The position numbers and the translations under genes are program-made. Below, in pieces: positions 33,164-40,747 of a stretch of 64,000 nucleotides of DNA. Numbering within the stretch: the first letter of the stretch is position 1; the number at the start of each line of letters is the position of its first letter. A model generated the notes under the pieces. That model was given only the letters and a program-made list of their open reading frames with translations. It ran no database searches and was not told the DNA's origin. This DNA comes from Chitinophaga barathri. GTDB lineage: Bacteria; Bacteroidota; Bacteroidia; Chitinophagales; Chitinophagaceae. Location: assembly GCF_003807585.1 (NCBI RefSeq), contig NZ_RMBX01000007.1, positions 248,001-312,000 on the forward strand, written 5' to 3'.

Positions 33164-33441
33164 TCGGGCTTCTGATAGTAGTCTAATAGTAGTGATAGTG
33201 TAGTAGTAGAGTAGTCTAAGAGTAGTGTAATAGTAGTAGTGAAGTAGTAGCGAAGCTGTTCCTAAGCAGTACAGAAGTAGCAGACAAGTAGTAAATGGGT
33301 TTTTCCGGCTGTTCCGTCAGCAGGGGCAGCGTGACGAGGGTGCTTTTCATTGTAAAGGCTTATCAGGATAAAGAGTGACACAATATCTTAAATAAGTGCT
33401 TCAGTTTGATTAAATCGTCATCCTGCCTTATTTTTAACCGC

Positions 33442-34170
33442 ATGAGGCAGATATTTTTTACGGGATTGCTGTTCCTTTTTACAGCCACCACGCTCAGCGC
33501 CCAGCAACAGCCGCAGTTCGCCGGCTGGCTGGCGTCGTTTAACACGATCAGGATACCTTCTTCGAAATTCTCCGTCCACCTGGACGTGCAGGCCCGCACC
33601 AGCGACAAATGGGAGTCATTCCAGACATTTATCGTGCGCCCGGGCATCAATTATCATGTGCGGAAAAATATGATCCTCACGGCGGGTTATGCCCTGGTGA
33701 GCAACCGTTACATGCAGGCGGACCATTTCACGGAGCACCGCATCTGGGAACAGTTTATCATCAACCATCCCGTTGCGTTCATCCCCTTGCAGCACCGCTT
33801 CCGGGTGGAGCAGCGGTTTATCGGGAATATGGTATACGACCCCGCGGAAGCGAAATGGGATAAAGACGGGCACAACACCGCGCACCGTTTCCGGTATTTC
33901 CTGCGGGGCATTATCCCGTTCAGCGGGGAGAAGTCCTTTTCCAAAGGGATGTTTGGCGCCGTGCAGAACGAGTTGTTCCTCAATTTCGGGGACAAAAGCG
34001 CGGTGAACGGCAAAACCTTTGACCAGAACAGGGCTTACGGCGCCATTGGTTACCGCTTCAGTTCTACATTCGACCTGGAAGCGGGTTATCTCAACCAGTA
34101 CATCACCCAGCGCAACGACAACTTTACGAACGTGCATGTATTACAAATGGCGGCATACCTGCGGCTGTAA
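33442..34170 (+). CDS. DUF2490 outer-membrane beta-barrel-like protein
   Basis: 242 residues beginning with a signal peptide (1-22, ending TTLSAQ). The mature protein is beta-rich with alternating aromatic/polar residues and ends LQMAAYLRL, typical of outer-membrane barrels. Motifs such as WLASFNTIRI, VRPGINYHVRKNMILTAGYA and EHRIWEQF fit the DUF2490 family of Bacteroidota. The ATG at 33442 gives the correct signal peptide; an upstream in-frame codon at 33406 adds 12 unlikely residues. Function unknown. A strong bidirectional terminator follows. Confidence 0.85.
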   Translation: MRQIFFTGLLFLFTATTLSAQQQPQFAGWLASFNTIRIPSSKFSVHLDVQARTSDKWESFQTFIVRPGINYHVRKNMILTAGYALVSNRYMQADHFTEHRIWEQFIINHPVAFIPLQHRFRVEQRFIGNMVYDPAEAKWDKDGHNTAHRFRYFLRGIIPFSGEKSFSKGMFGAVQNELFLNFGDKSAVNGKTFDQNRAYGAIGYRFSSTFDLEAGYLNQYITQRNDNFTNVHVLQMAAYLRL

Positions 34171-34187
34171 TCAGCATAACTAAAAAG

Positions 34188-34222
34188 AAAAAGCGTCCCG
34201 AAAGTTTTCGGGACGCTTTTTT
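34188..34222. terminator. Bidirectional terminator between DUF2490 and MFS genes
   Basis: AAAGCGTCCCGAAA pairs perfectly with TTTCGGGACGCTTT around GT, flanked by A-rich and T-rich tracts, so it serves both convergent genes. Confidence 0.9.
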
Positions 34223-34243
34223 TATGCGGACAATGTTGTTGTA

Positions 34244-35476
34244 TTATGCGGTTTTCTTTTTCTTCCCTTCAATATTCGGCAACAATCCCGTGAGCAGCCC
34301 TATCAGCGGGAGATAAGCGCATACCTGGTATACGTAGTTGATACTGGTCCTGTCCGCCAGCTCGCCCAGCAGCGCGGAGCCCACGCCGGCCATGCCAAAG
34401 GCGAAACCAAAGAACAGCCCGGCGATCATGCCCACTTTCCCCGGCACCAGCTCCTGCGCATATACGAGGATGGCGGAGAAAGCCGAAGAAAGGATCACCC
34501 CGATGAACACGCTCAGGATCACCGTCCAGAAAAGGTTCACGTGCGGCATCAGCAGTGCGAAAGGCGCCACGCCAAGGATGGAGATCCAGATCACGTATTT
34601 CCTGCCGATGCGGTCGCCCACCGGCCCGCCGATGAACGTGCCCGCCGCGATGGCGAACAGGAAGACAAACAGGTATACCTGCGCATTCTGTACAGATACC
34701 TGGAATTTGTCCATCAGGTAAAATGTATAATAACTGGTAAGGCTGGCCATGTAGAAGTATTTGGAAAAGATCAGCACCATCAGGATAAACAGTGCAAATG
34801 CAACCTTTCCTTTAGAGAGTTTCAGCACTTCGCGCTGGGCCGCCTGTTTTTTAGGTTTAATGCGGTGCGTGTTGCCAAGGTACCAGCGGCTGATGCGGAG
34901 CATCACTACAATAGCCAGCAAGGCGATCAGGGAGAACCATGCGATGGAATACTGCCCGAAAGGCACGATGATGGCCGCGGCCAGCAAAGGCCCCAGCGAG
35001 CTGCCTGTGTTACCGCCTACCTGGAAGAGGGATTGGGCCATGCCATGCCTGCCGCCGGAAGCCATATAGGCCAGCCGGGAAGCTTCAGGGTGAAATACGG
35101 CGGAGCCGATGCCCACCAGCCCCACGGATACAAGCACGATCGCAAAGCTATGCGCAAAAGCAAGACAGATCAGCCCCAGCAGGGTGAAGCCCATACCGAT
35201 GGCCAGGGAATAAGGTTGCGGTTTTTTGTCTGTGTAAATACCCACCAGCGGCTGCAAAATAGACGCAGAGAGCTGGAAGGTGAGGGTAATGAGGCCCACC
35301 TGCGAAAAGCTGAGGCGCAGGGAATCTTTTACCATCGGGTAGATGGCGGGTATCAGCGACTGAATGGTGTCATTCAGCAGGTGTGTAAAGCTCAGTGCGA
35401 GCAATACAGAGAATACGGTCTTTTCAGCTACCTGTTGTGCTGTCTTTTTCTCTTCTCCTTCCAGTACAGTTTCCAT
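34244..35476 (-). CDS. MFS transporter of the Fsr (fosmidomycin-resistance) type
   Basis: 410 residues with 12 predicted membrane spans. The sequence fits the Fsr-like MFS group: LSFTHLLNDTIQSLIPAIYPMVK at TM1, SQVGLITLTFQLSASILQPLVGIYTDK, and the conserved VFHPEASRLAYMASGGRHGMAQSLFQVGGN loop in TM4-5. The group exports drugs or small metabolites; the actual substrate is unknown. It lies downstream of the GntR gene in the same direction, and a copy of the GntR operator candidate sits 10 bases upstream of its start codon. Confidence 0.92.
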   Translation of the reverse strand: METVLEGEEKKTAQQVAEKTVFSVLLALSFTHLLNDTIQSLIPAIYPMVKDSLRLSFSQVGLITLTFQLSASILQPLVGIYTDKKPQPYSLAIGMGFTLLGLICLAFAHSFAIVLVSVGLVGIGSAVFHPEASRLAYMASGGRHGMAQSLFQVGGNTGSSLGPLLAAAIIVPFGQYSIAWFSLIALLAIVVMLRISRWYLGNTHRIKPKKQAAQREVLKLSKGKVAFALFILMVLIFSKYFYMASLTSYYTFYLMDKFQVSVQNAQVYLFVFLFAIAAGTFIGGPVGDRIGRKYVIWISILGVAPFALLMPHVNLFWTVILSVFIGVILSSAFSAILVYAQELVPGKVGMIAGLFFGFAFGMAGVGSALLGELADRTSINYVYQVCAYLPLIGLLTGLLPNIEGKKKKTA

Positions 35477-35485
35477 GGTTGTCAG

Positions 35486-35499
35486 ATCATCAGATGTTT
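35486..35499. promoter_or_regulatory. GntR operator candidate at the MFS gene
   Basis: ATCATCAGATGTTT contains the 9-bp palindrome CATC-A-GATG. The identical 14-mer occurs upstream of the GntR gene (36196-36209). It lies 10 bases upstream of the MFS ATG. Confidence 0.6.
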
Positions 35500-35514
35500 A
35501 GGTTCAAAAAAATA

Positions 35515-36195
35515 TCATTTGCTGTGGCTGTGCGTGCTGATCTTGCTGGCCCAGAGCAGCGCCTGCGCTGGATTTTTGTCTATGATGGCTTCCAGCAGCG
35601 ATTTGTGCAGCGCCTGCGAATCCAGGAACGCGTCCGTATCGTCAAAGCGGTCTATGAACGATTGCAGGATGTGGGTGGAGATGGTTTTATACAGGTCCAC
35701 CATGATCTCGTTCTGCGACGCTACCGCAATGCTGGTATGAAAGTTAATATCCGCCTGCATACATGCTTCCACGTTGTTCGCCTTTGCGTGCATGTGCCGT
35801 TGTTTCAGGAAGTCCTTCATCTGCGCGATGTCTTCCTTTGTGCGGTGCATGGCGGCTTTCTCCGCGATCTTTACTTCCAGCAGCAGCCGTACCTCGTTCA
35901 GGTCCTGGTACTGCGCCCGGTGCAGCCGTTTGGCCAGCGGCTCCGCCATGGGCTGCCTGGATGTGATGAATGTGCCCAATCCCTGCTGCACGCGCACCAA
36001 CCCGCCGTTCACCAGCAGGCGTACGGCTTCGCGGATAGTAGAGCGGCCCACGGCAAACTGCTGCATGAGCTCAGGCTCGGTAGGCAGCTGCTGGCCGATA
36101 TCGTATTTGCCGGAGCAGATCAGCTCCTGTAGCTGCGCGGCCACTTCGTCCGCCAGGTTTTTGCGTTGCAGAGGTTGAATAGACTTATTCATCAT
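35515..36195 (-). CDS. FadR-subfamily GntR transcriptional regulator
   Basis: About 226 residues. N-terminal winged HTH (IGQQLPTEPELMQQFAVGRSTIREAVRLLVNGGLVRVQQGLGTFI is the diagnostic region) and a C-terminal all-helical FCD ligand domain with conserved Asp/His residues (ADINFHTSIAVAS). Start codons at 36195 or 36192 are both ATG; a TTG at 36213 overlaps the promoter and is unlikely. It precedes the MFS gene by 38 bases, and both genes carry the same palindromic site, so it probably autoregulates and controls the transporter. Confidence 0.92.
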   Translation of the reverse strand: MMNKSIQPLQRKNLADEVAAQLQELICSGKYDIGQQLPTEPELMQQFAVGRSTIREAVRLLVNGGLVRVQQGLGTFITSRQPMAEPLAKRLHRAQYQDLNEVRLLLEVKIAEKAAMHRTKEDIAQMKDFLKQRHMHAKANNVEACMQADINFHTSIAVASQNEIMVDLYKTISTHILQSFIDRFDDTDAFLDSQALHKSLLEAIIDKNPAQALLWASKISTHSHSK

Positions 36196-36218
36196 ATCAT
36201 CAGATGTTTGCAAAGGTA
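36196..36218 (-). promoter_or_regulatory. Promoter and operator of the GntR gene
   Basis: TACCTTTG on the minus strand (36211-36218) is immediately followed by the operator candidate ATCATCAGATGTTT (36196-36209, plus-strand reading), which ends at the start codon. A bound repressor would cover the transcription start. A CTTTCG lies about 19 bases upstream in place of a perfect -33 element. Confidence 0.6.
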
Positions 36219-36335
36219 GGAGAAAATATGATTTTGCGAAAGTGTTTTGCTGACAAGGAAAGAATTAAGTGTTTATTAACGGATACATACATTATTTGTA
36301 TTGATAATGTATGTAATTGGCATTGCGATAATCCA

Positions 36336-36343
36336 TACTTTTG
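36336..36343 (+). promoter_or_regulatory. -7 element TACTTTTG of the acidic-protein gene
   Basis: TACTTTTG with TTG at 36317-36319 (16-base spacing). Predicted start about 36350, 32 bases before the ATG. Confidence 0.5.
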
Positions 36344-36381
36344 TACTTCCATTTAGTTGTTGAAACAAAAAATATTATCCA

Positions 36382-36657
36382 ATGGCACTACCCAAGTTCA
36401 TGATTGCAGATGATCCCGTTACGGACCCGGATAATGAATATATCTTTCATACGGAGCGGCCCCGTTTTTTTGCAAAGCGCGTAGAAGAAGATGAAGAGGT
36501 GGCGTATATCGATATCGTGGAAGAGATCGATAATGTGGAGGAATATTTTCACGGCGAACCTGAAAAAAAGCAGGAGCTGCTGGATCAGCTGGAAGACTGG
36601 TACTATGCGTACATGGAATGGCTGGACGAGGAGGATGATGACGACGAGGAGGAGTAA
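36382..36657 (+). CDS. Small highly acidic protein
   Basis: 91 residues, extremely acidic: more than a third of residues are Asp or Glu and the protein ends in a run of EEDDDDEEE. The central part (VAYIDIVEEIDNVEEYFHGEPEKKQELLDQLEDWYY is amphipathic) seems folded. No known domain is recognised; proteins like this occur in Chitinophagaceae as conserved hypotheticals. A good promoter and ATG support expression. It could be a protein-interaction or nucleic-acid-mimic factor, but nothing in the sequence proves it. Confidence 0.8.
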   Translation: MALPKFMIADDPVTDPDNEYIFHTERPRFFAKRVEEDEEVAYIDIVEEIDNVEEYFHGEPEKKQELLDQLEDWYYAYMEWLDEEDDDDEEE

Positions 36658-36847
36658 TTCCCCCGAAGTCCCGGGCAACTCCCGGGTGTTTGTATGCTTT
36701 ATAAGCCGGGAACCTGCATTGTAGGGGCTTCCAGGGATAAATAACCCTGCCTTGCCCACTGCTGCGGTGTTTCGTGTAGCCGCATCCGGACTATCCCCCT
36801 CACGTCCCTGTTTTAACAGCATTCAATAACCCTGTAATCCCCCGGCT

Positions 36848-37669
36848 ATGGTGAAAGGAAAAGATGCCAGCAACTGGCAGGTGAAGCTGCACAGCATCAT
36901 CTACGAATCGGAAACCAAAGCAGGCAAAGCTTTCGATATTGCATTGCTGTTCTTTATCCTCACCAGCATCGTGGTAGTAATGCTGGATAGTGTGGACGAT
37001 CTTCACGCCCGCTACGGCAGGACCTTCTTTATCCTTGAATGGGTCTTTACCGGCATTTTTACGGTCGAATATATCCTGCGGCTGATCAGTATCCGGAGGC
37101 CGTATAAATTTATCTTCAGTTTTTTAGGGGTGATAGACCTGCTGGCGATCATTCCCAGTTATCTCAGCGTGTTTTTCGTGGGGGCGCAGTCGTTGCTCGT
37201 GCTCCGGGCATTACGCCTGCTGCGTATCTTCAGGATATTCAGGCTGGTGCATTTCCTCTCCGAGATGCGTTTCCTTTCCATCGCGATCTCCAACAGCCTT
37301 CGCAAGATCAGCATCTTTATCCTGTTCGTGCTCACCTGCGTGGTGATACTGGGCTCCGTTATTTACCTGGTGGAAGATGACAACAGCGGTTTTACCAGCA
37401 TCCCGCAATCCGTCTACTGGGCAATCGTGACCATTACCACCGTCGGGTATGGCGATGTGGCGCCGGCTACGCCGCTGGGCAAGTTCATCGCGAGTTTTAT
37501 CATGCTGCTGGGGTATGGCATCATTGCCGTGCCCACGGGGATCGTAACCACCGAAATGGCGCAGGCATACAAAGGCCGGGGCCGCGGGAACAACGCCTGC
37601 CCCAATTGCGGAAAAGAAGGGCACGACCTGGACGCCCGTTTCTGCAAGTTCTGTGGGGAAAAATTATAA
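36848..37669 (+). CDS. Voltage-gated potassium channel with C-terminal zinc ribbon
   Basis: 273 residues with six predicted membrane spans. S4 carries regularly spaced arginines (RALRLLRIFRIFRL), the pore helix ends in the K+ filter TTVGYGD (197-203), and S6 follows (ASFIMLLGYGIIAVPTGIV). The cytoplasmic tail after a basic GRGRG linker holds a CPNC...CKFC zinc ribbon (Cys251, 254, 266, 269), which replaces the more usual RCK or cyclic-nucleotide domain. Ribbon-tailed Kv-like channels occur in bacteria and their gating signal is unknown. ATG at 36848 follows about 190 bases without a visible gene. Confidence 0.92.
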   Translation: MVKGKDASNWQVKLHSIIYESETKAGKAFDIALLFFILTSIVVVMLDSVDDLHARYGRTFFILEWVFTGIFTVEYILRLISIRRPYKFIFSFLGVIDLLAIIPSYLSVFFVGAQSLLVLRALRLLRIFRIFRLVHFLSEMRFLSIAISNSLRKISIFILFVLTCVVILGSVIYLVEDDNSGFTSIPQSVYWAIVTITTVGYGDVAPATPLGKFIASFIMLLGYGIIAVPTGIVTTEMAQAYKGRGRGNNACPNCGKEGHDLDARFCKFCGEKL

Positions 37670-37675
37670 GGGGGA

Positions 37676-37795
37676 TCAGTTACACTGGCCGAGCGCCAGG
37701 TAAATAATGATGAACACAACGATCGTTCCAAGGCAGCCGCCGCCCAGTTTTTTGGCTCCGTAACCGGCAATTAACGCTCTCCAGAATTTATTCAT
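37676..37795 (-). CDS. 39-residue membrane peptide
   Basis: An ATG at 37795 opens a 39-codon frame ending TGA at 37676. The product begins MNKFWRALIAGYGAKKLGGG, continues with one Cys-Gly turn and a 15-residue hydrophobic segment (TIVVFIIIYLALG) and ends QCN. A basic N-terminus, Gly-rich turn and one TM span are typical of short conserved Bacteroidota membrane peptides. It faces the K+ channel gene convergently, seven bases from its stop. No function known. Confidence 0.6.
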   Translation of the reverse strand: MNKFWRALIAGYGAKKLGGGCLGTIVVFIIIYLALGQCN

Positions 37796-37873
37796 GGTTC
37801 ATGGTTTTTACAATGCTTCCCTAATTTACATCATTTCTGACCGCGAACCGCTGCCGCCCTCCCGCTAATTTTT

Positions 37874-37881
37874 TACATTTG
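37874..37881 (+). promoter_or_regulatory. -7 element TACATTTG of the NTF2-like gene
   Basis: TACATTTG 17 bases upstream of the ATG at 37899; no clear -33 TTG. Leader would be about 10 nt. Confidence 0.4.
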
Positions 37882-37898
37882 TCAAAACCCTGGTTAAA

Positions 37899-38336
37899 AT
37901 GGCTGCACAACATATCATAGAAACCGTTCAGAATATATTTACCGGCGCTGATGAAAGGGATTGGGACCGCTGTCTTGCATCGATGGACGAAAAAGTTTAC
38001 CTCGATTATTCCTCCATGGGCGCCGGCGATGCAAAAGAACTGCCCGCCACGGATATTATCAGCTCCTGGAAAACATTCCTGCCCCGCTTCAAAGCCACCC
38101 ATCACCAACTGGGCAATTTTACCATCAGGGAGCACAACGGCGAAGCAGAAGTGGCGTTTTACGGCACGGCCACCCACTTTTTCCCGACGGAATCCATGCA
38201 GAACGTATGGACCGTAGTAGGAACCTATAACGCGAAACTGGTATCAGACAAAGGACAGTGGAAAGTAACGGCCCTGCGTTTCAACCTGAAGTACCAGGAC
38301 GGCAATCTCGCACTGCCGCAGATCGCCGGAAACTGA
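37899..38336 (+). CDS. SnoaL/NTF2-like protein
   Basis: 145 residues. The pattern of an N-terminal helix (AAQHIIETVQNIFTGADERDW), a DEKVYLDYSS strand and a WKVTALRFNLKYQDGN C-terminal strand is that of nuclear-transport-factor-2-like cone-shaped proteins (SnoaL_4-like). These may be small-molecule enzymes or binding proteins; catalytic His/Asp identity cannot be decided. Followed by a terminator. Confidence 0.8.
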   Translation: MAAQHIIETVQNIFTGADERDWDRCLASMDEKVYLDYSSMGAGDAKELPATDIISSWKTFLPRFKATHHQLGNFTIREHNGEAEVAFYGTATHFFPTESMQNVWTVVGTYNAKLVSDKGQWKVTALRFNLKYQDGNLALPQIAGN

Positions 38337-38350
38337 TCCCGCCAATAAAA

Positions 38351-38376
38351 AAGGGGAGAAATGCTCTCCCCCTTTT
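38351..38376. terminator. Terminator downstream of the NTF2-like gene
   Basis: GGGGAGA pairs with TCTCCCC, then CTTTT on the plus strand; the preceding A-run makes it usable by the convergent GH28-like gene as well. Confidence 0.8.
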
Positions 38377-38407
38377 GCCTGGTTGTTGTTCAGATTTGTT
38401 ATATCCT

Positions 38408-40075
38408 CTAGCCTCTCATTACTACAGATTTTTCACCGGCCCCGTCTTTCAGCGCCAGCGTTTTCCCCGCTTTGCGCAGATCGCCCCCGTCCACCAGGAT
38501 GCCTTCGCTGGCGGCCCCTTCCACCTGGAGGAAAGTAGCGGCCGGGCTGAGCACACGCACGGCGGAAAGCAGGATGTCCTTTGAGCCAGTAAAACGTAAC
38601 AACTCCGCATCGGGGCTGCCCTGCGCGCTGAAACCCGCGATGGAGGCATCCTGTACATTGTCGAATACCATGGCCGGGCGTGCGTCCGGCTGATCGTATT
38701 CAAAACGGACATTCTGCAAAGTGAGCCCTTTTACGTTGCGGGCATATAAACCATATGCGGGTGGGCCGCCGGGCGCTTTGTCCCACACGCCGAAATATTC
38801 CGCCGCTACCCGCGGCACATCTCGTTTGGCGGCTTGTTCCGCCGTACCGCCGCCCGCGTATTTTATATGTACATCGGTAAAACTGATGTCTTCCAGGTAA
38901 TATTCGCCCATGGCGTTCAGCGTGATGCAGGAATTTTTCTCGCCTTCCCAGGTGTGGAGGTCGAAATGAATATCCGGGTGCGGCTCCGGTTTGGCGGCTA
39001 CGGTGGCGCGGATGCCGTTAAAAACAATGTTCCGGATAAACGGTTTTTTGATGGCGTTCGCACTGGCATTGTTACCGCTGGCGCCGCTGAAACCGATGCC
39101 GATAGGGCCCGTCACATTACGCATGATGATGTTCGAAAAGGTCAGATTTTCGATGCTGGCCCTTCCCGCGCTGATCTTGATCGGGCAGCCGAAAGTGTCG
39201 TAGATAAGACAGTTTGAAATAGCGATATTCTGCGATTCCCCGCCCCCAAAGCGGAAAATGGACCAGCGGGTGCTGAAGGAACAGTTGGTGACGGTCACGA
39301 ACCGGTTGCTGCCAAAGAGGGCACAGGCATCATCCTGGCACTGTACGTCGCAGTTGGCGATGTGCACGTATTCGCAGCTGGAAAAGTGAAAACCATCATT
39401 GTTTTTGTTCACCCGGTTGTAAATGCGCACGCCATCGAAATGGATGTGTTTGCATTGCAGGATACGCACGCAATGATAGGCGCTGGCGGTGAGGAATACG
39501 TCTTTGATGTCCACATTGGTACAGGCGTAAAATATCAGCAGGTGCGGCCTGTCGAAGTTGCCGCCCACGCCGTTCTGCCCCGGGCCGGTATTGTCCCCTT
39601 TGCCATTGTAAAAAGAAAGGCCGTTTCCGTCTACGGTGCCTTTGCCTTCAATACTGAGCCTGTCCGCCTTCACGGCATAGAGGAATACGATGTTCCCGTT
39701 CCCGGAAGGCACGCCGTTGCCCGCAGTATAGTCCTCGCGTTTGGTGCTGCCCAGCAGTTTGCCGCCCGCTTCAATGTGAAGGGTTACAAAAGATTTGAGC
39801 TCCAGCGTCCCCGAAAGGAATTCGCCGGGAGGGATGAGCACCATGCCGCCCTGGGCCTGGTTGCAGGCATCTATAGCCTTCTGGATGGCTTTGGTGTTGA
39901 GGGTTTTGCCATCCCCTTTGGCGCCATAATCCCGCACGTCGAAGATGCGGCTGGCGGGGGCCGGCGGGGTGGCGCCCAGGGCCTGGGAAGAGGCCAGTAC
40001 GCCGCTGCCTACAGCGGCTGTGGCAAACATTCCCAGCCAGTTCCGCCTTGAAAGATTGGATTGCGAACTTTTCAT
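38408..40075 (-). CDS. GH28-like right-handed beta-helix enzyme, Tat-exported
   Basis: 555 residues. A Tat motif (SRRNWLGM, near residue 10) and a signal ending ASSQALGA precede a pectin-lyase-like domain starting VRDYGAKGDGKTLNTKAIQKA, the hallmark of GH28/polygalacturonase-type proteins. Two catalytic-type motifs are seen, NNDGFHF and QDDACALFGS, in the expected order. The usual third and fourth motifs (GHG and RIK) are not found at their positions (RFGGGES and CPIKIS instead), so activity on polygalacturonan is doubtful. ATG at 40075 gives the intact Tat signal; the frame extends to 40135. A LacI-type operator lies just upstream. Confidence 0.85.
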   Translation of the reverse strand: MKSSQSNLSRRNWLGMFATAAVGSGVLASSQALGATPPAPASRIFDVRDYGAKGDGKTLNTKAIQKAIDACNQAQGGMVLIPPGEFLSGTLELKSFVTLHIEAGGKLLGSTKREDYTAGNGVPSGNGNIVFLYAVKADRLSIEGKGTVDGNGLSFYNGKGDNTGPGQNGVGGNFDRPHLLIFYACTNVDIKDVFLTASAYHCVRILQCKHIHFDGVRIYNRVNKNNDGFHFSSCEYVHIANCDVQCQDDACALFGSNRFVTVTNCSFSTRWSIFRFGGGESQNIAISNCLIYDTFGCPIKISAGRASIENLTFSNIIMRNVTGPIGIGFSGASGNNASANAIKKPFIRNIVFNGIRATVAAKPEPHPDIHFDLHTWEGEKNSCITLNAMGEYYLEDISFTDVHIKYAGGGTAEQAAKRDVPRVAAEYFGVWDKAPGGPPAYGLYARNVKGLTLQNVRFEYDQPDARPAMVFDNVQDASIAGFSAQGSPDAELLRFTGSKDILLSAVRVLSPAATFLQVEGAASEGILVDGGDLRKAGKTLALKDGAGEKSVVMRG

Positions 40076-40097
40076 AAAATGGAATTTTGTGCTTTTA

Positions 40098-40111
40098 TGC
40101 AAACGATTGCA
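40098..40111. promoter_or_regulatory. LacI/CcpA-type operator TGCAAACGATTGCA at the GH28-like gene
   Basis: TGCAAACGATTGCA fits the LacI-family consensus TGnAAnCGnTTnCA with its central CG and lies 23-36 bases upstream of the GH28-like start. No LacI-family gene is in the window, so the regulator acts from elsewhere. Confidence 0.6.
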
Positions 40112-40257
40112 ATAAGGTAAGAAAAAAGGCGTCACAAAAGGAAATATATTTTACGGAAGCGGGGAATTAATTGCCCATTCCCGGCAGGAACAGCCGTACG
40201 GAGACGGGATTGGCGTCTGGCACAATTCTTCCGGGATAACAGGTAAAAGTTACTGTT

Positions 40258-40437
40258 ATGACCTCAGGTTTCATTATTCTGATCGTTGCGGCCGTGGCTC
40301 TTGGGCTTATCTACCTGATGCTCCACCAGTTCCGCAAAACCCGCGATAAGGGGCCGGACAAACTGATCAACAGGAATATACCGCCATATGAGCCGGATGA
40401 GAAGAAGGCGGGCGGAGGTTTAGACGAATTCCGCTGA
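40258..40437 (+). CDS. 59-residue single-TM protein
   Basis: ATG at 40258, TGA at 40435-40437. Residues 4-22 are a hydrophobic span (FIILIVAAVALGLIYLML), followed by a charged tail RKTRDKGPDKLINRN and a Pro/Glu/Lys-rich end. The stop is followed two bases later by the ATG of the KTSC gene, so the two are likely cotranslated. Good codon use and conservation-type composition support a real gene. Function unknown. Confidence 0.65.
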   Translation: MTSGFIILIVAAVALGLIYLMLHQFRKTRDKGPDKLINRNIPPYEPDEKKAGGGLDEFR

Positions 40438-40439
40438 TC

Positions 40440-40637
40440 ATGCCCTCCTCTGTTATCAGGTATTTCAGGTACAATCCGAAAACGGCCGTGTTAAAAATAA
40501 CGTTCGTAACGGGCAGGGTATATGAATACCTTTCCGTGCCGCAGGAAATTTATCGTGAAATGAAAGAAGCCTTTTCAAAAGGGCAGTTTTTTAATAAATA
40601 CATCAGGGACCAGTTCACTTTCCGGATCCTTGAATGA
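40440..40637 (+). CDS. KTSC-domain protein
   Basis: 65 residues consisting of one KTSC-type domain: SSVIRYFRYNPKTAVLKITF, GRVYEYLSVPQEIYREM and FSKGQFFNKYIRD are its hallmarks. The family is small and found alone or fused to lysyl-tRNA synthetase; its molecular role is unclear (an RNA-related role is suggested from the fusion). Coupled to the preceding small membrane protein gene. Confidence 0.85.
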   Translation: MPSSVIRYFRYNPKTAVLKITFVTGRVYEYLSVPQEIYREMKEAFSKGQFFNKYIRDQFTFRILE

Positions 40638-40747
40638 TTCCCTTATTCCCACCATCTTTCCAGCCCCGGTGCAAATGTCACAATCACCCCTAAAGATTGT
40701 CGTGTTTGGCCAGTATGAAAGTTAAAATTCGGGGGTAAAATTGTAAG

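Larger units (their letters stand above)
32734..33290. repeat. Non-coding mosaic of short imperfect tandem repeats
   Basis: About 560 bases between the YheT and DUF2490 genes consist of successive blocks, each with its own short unit: GTATAC/TATACC units (32740-32795), CTAACC units (32814-32888), GTAACCTTT units, four copies (32960-33034), GGGATA/GGGAGTATA units (33089-33135) and TAGTAG/TAGTGTAG units (33174-33290). Two palindromes separate the blocks. No ORF with coding character covers it; the trinucleotides CTA, TAC and TAG put stops into many frames. It is not CRISPR-like (no regular unique spacers) and not an insertion sequence. Such mosaics might arise by slippage or be a transcribed structural RNA. 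Confidence 0.75.

Noticed and set aside
32734..33290. CRISPR array or integron array as explanation of the repeats
   Set aside because: Units are 6-28 bases, imperfect, contiguous and differ between blocks; there are no regular unique spacers and no cas or integrase genes.
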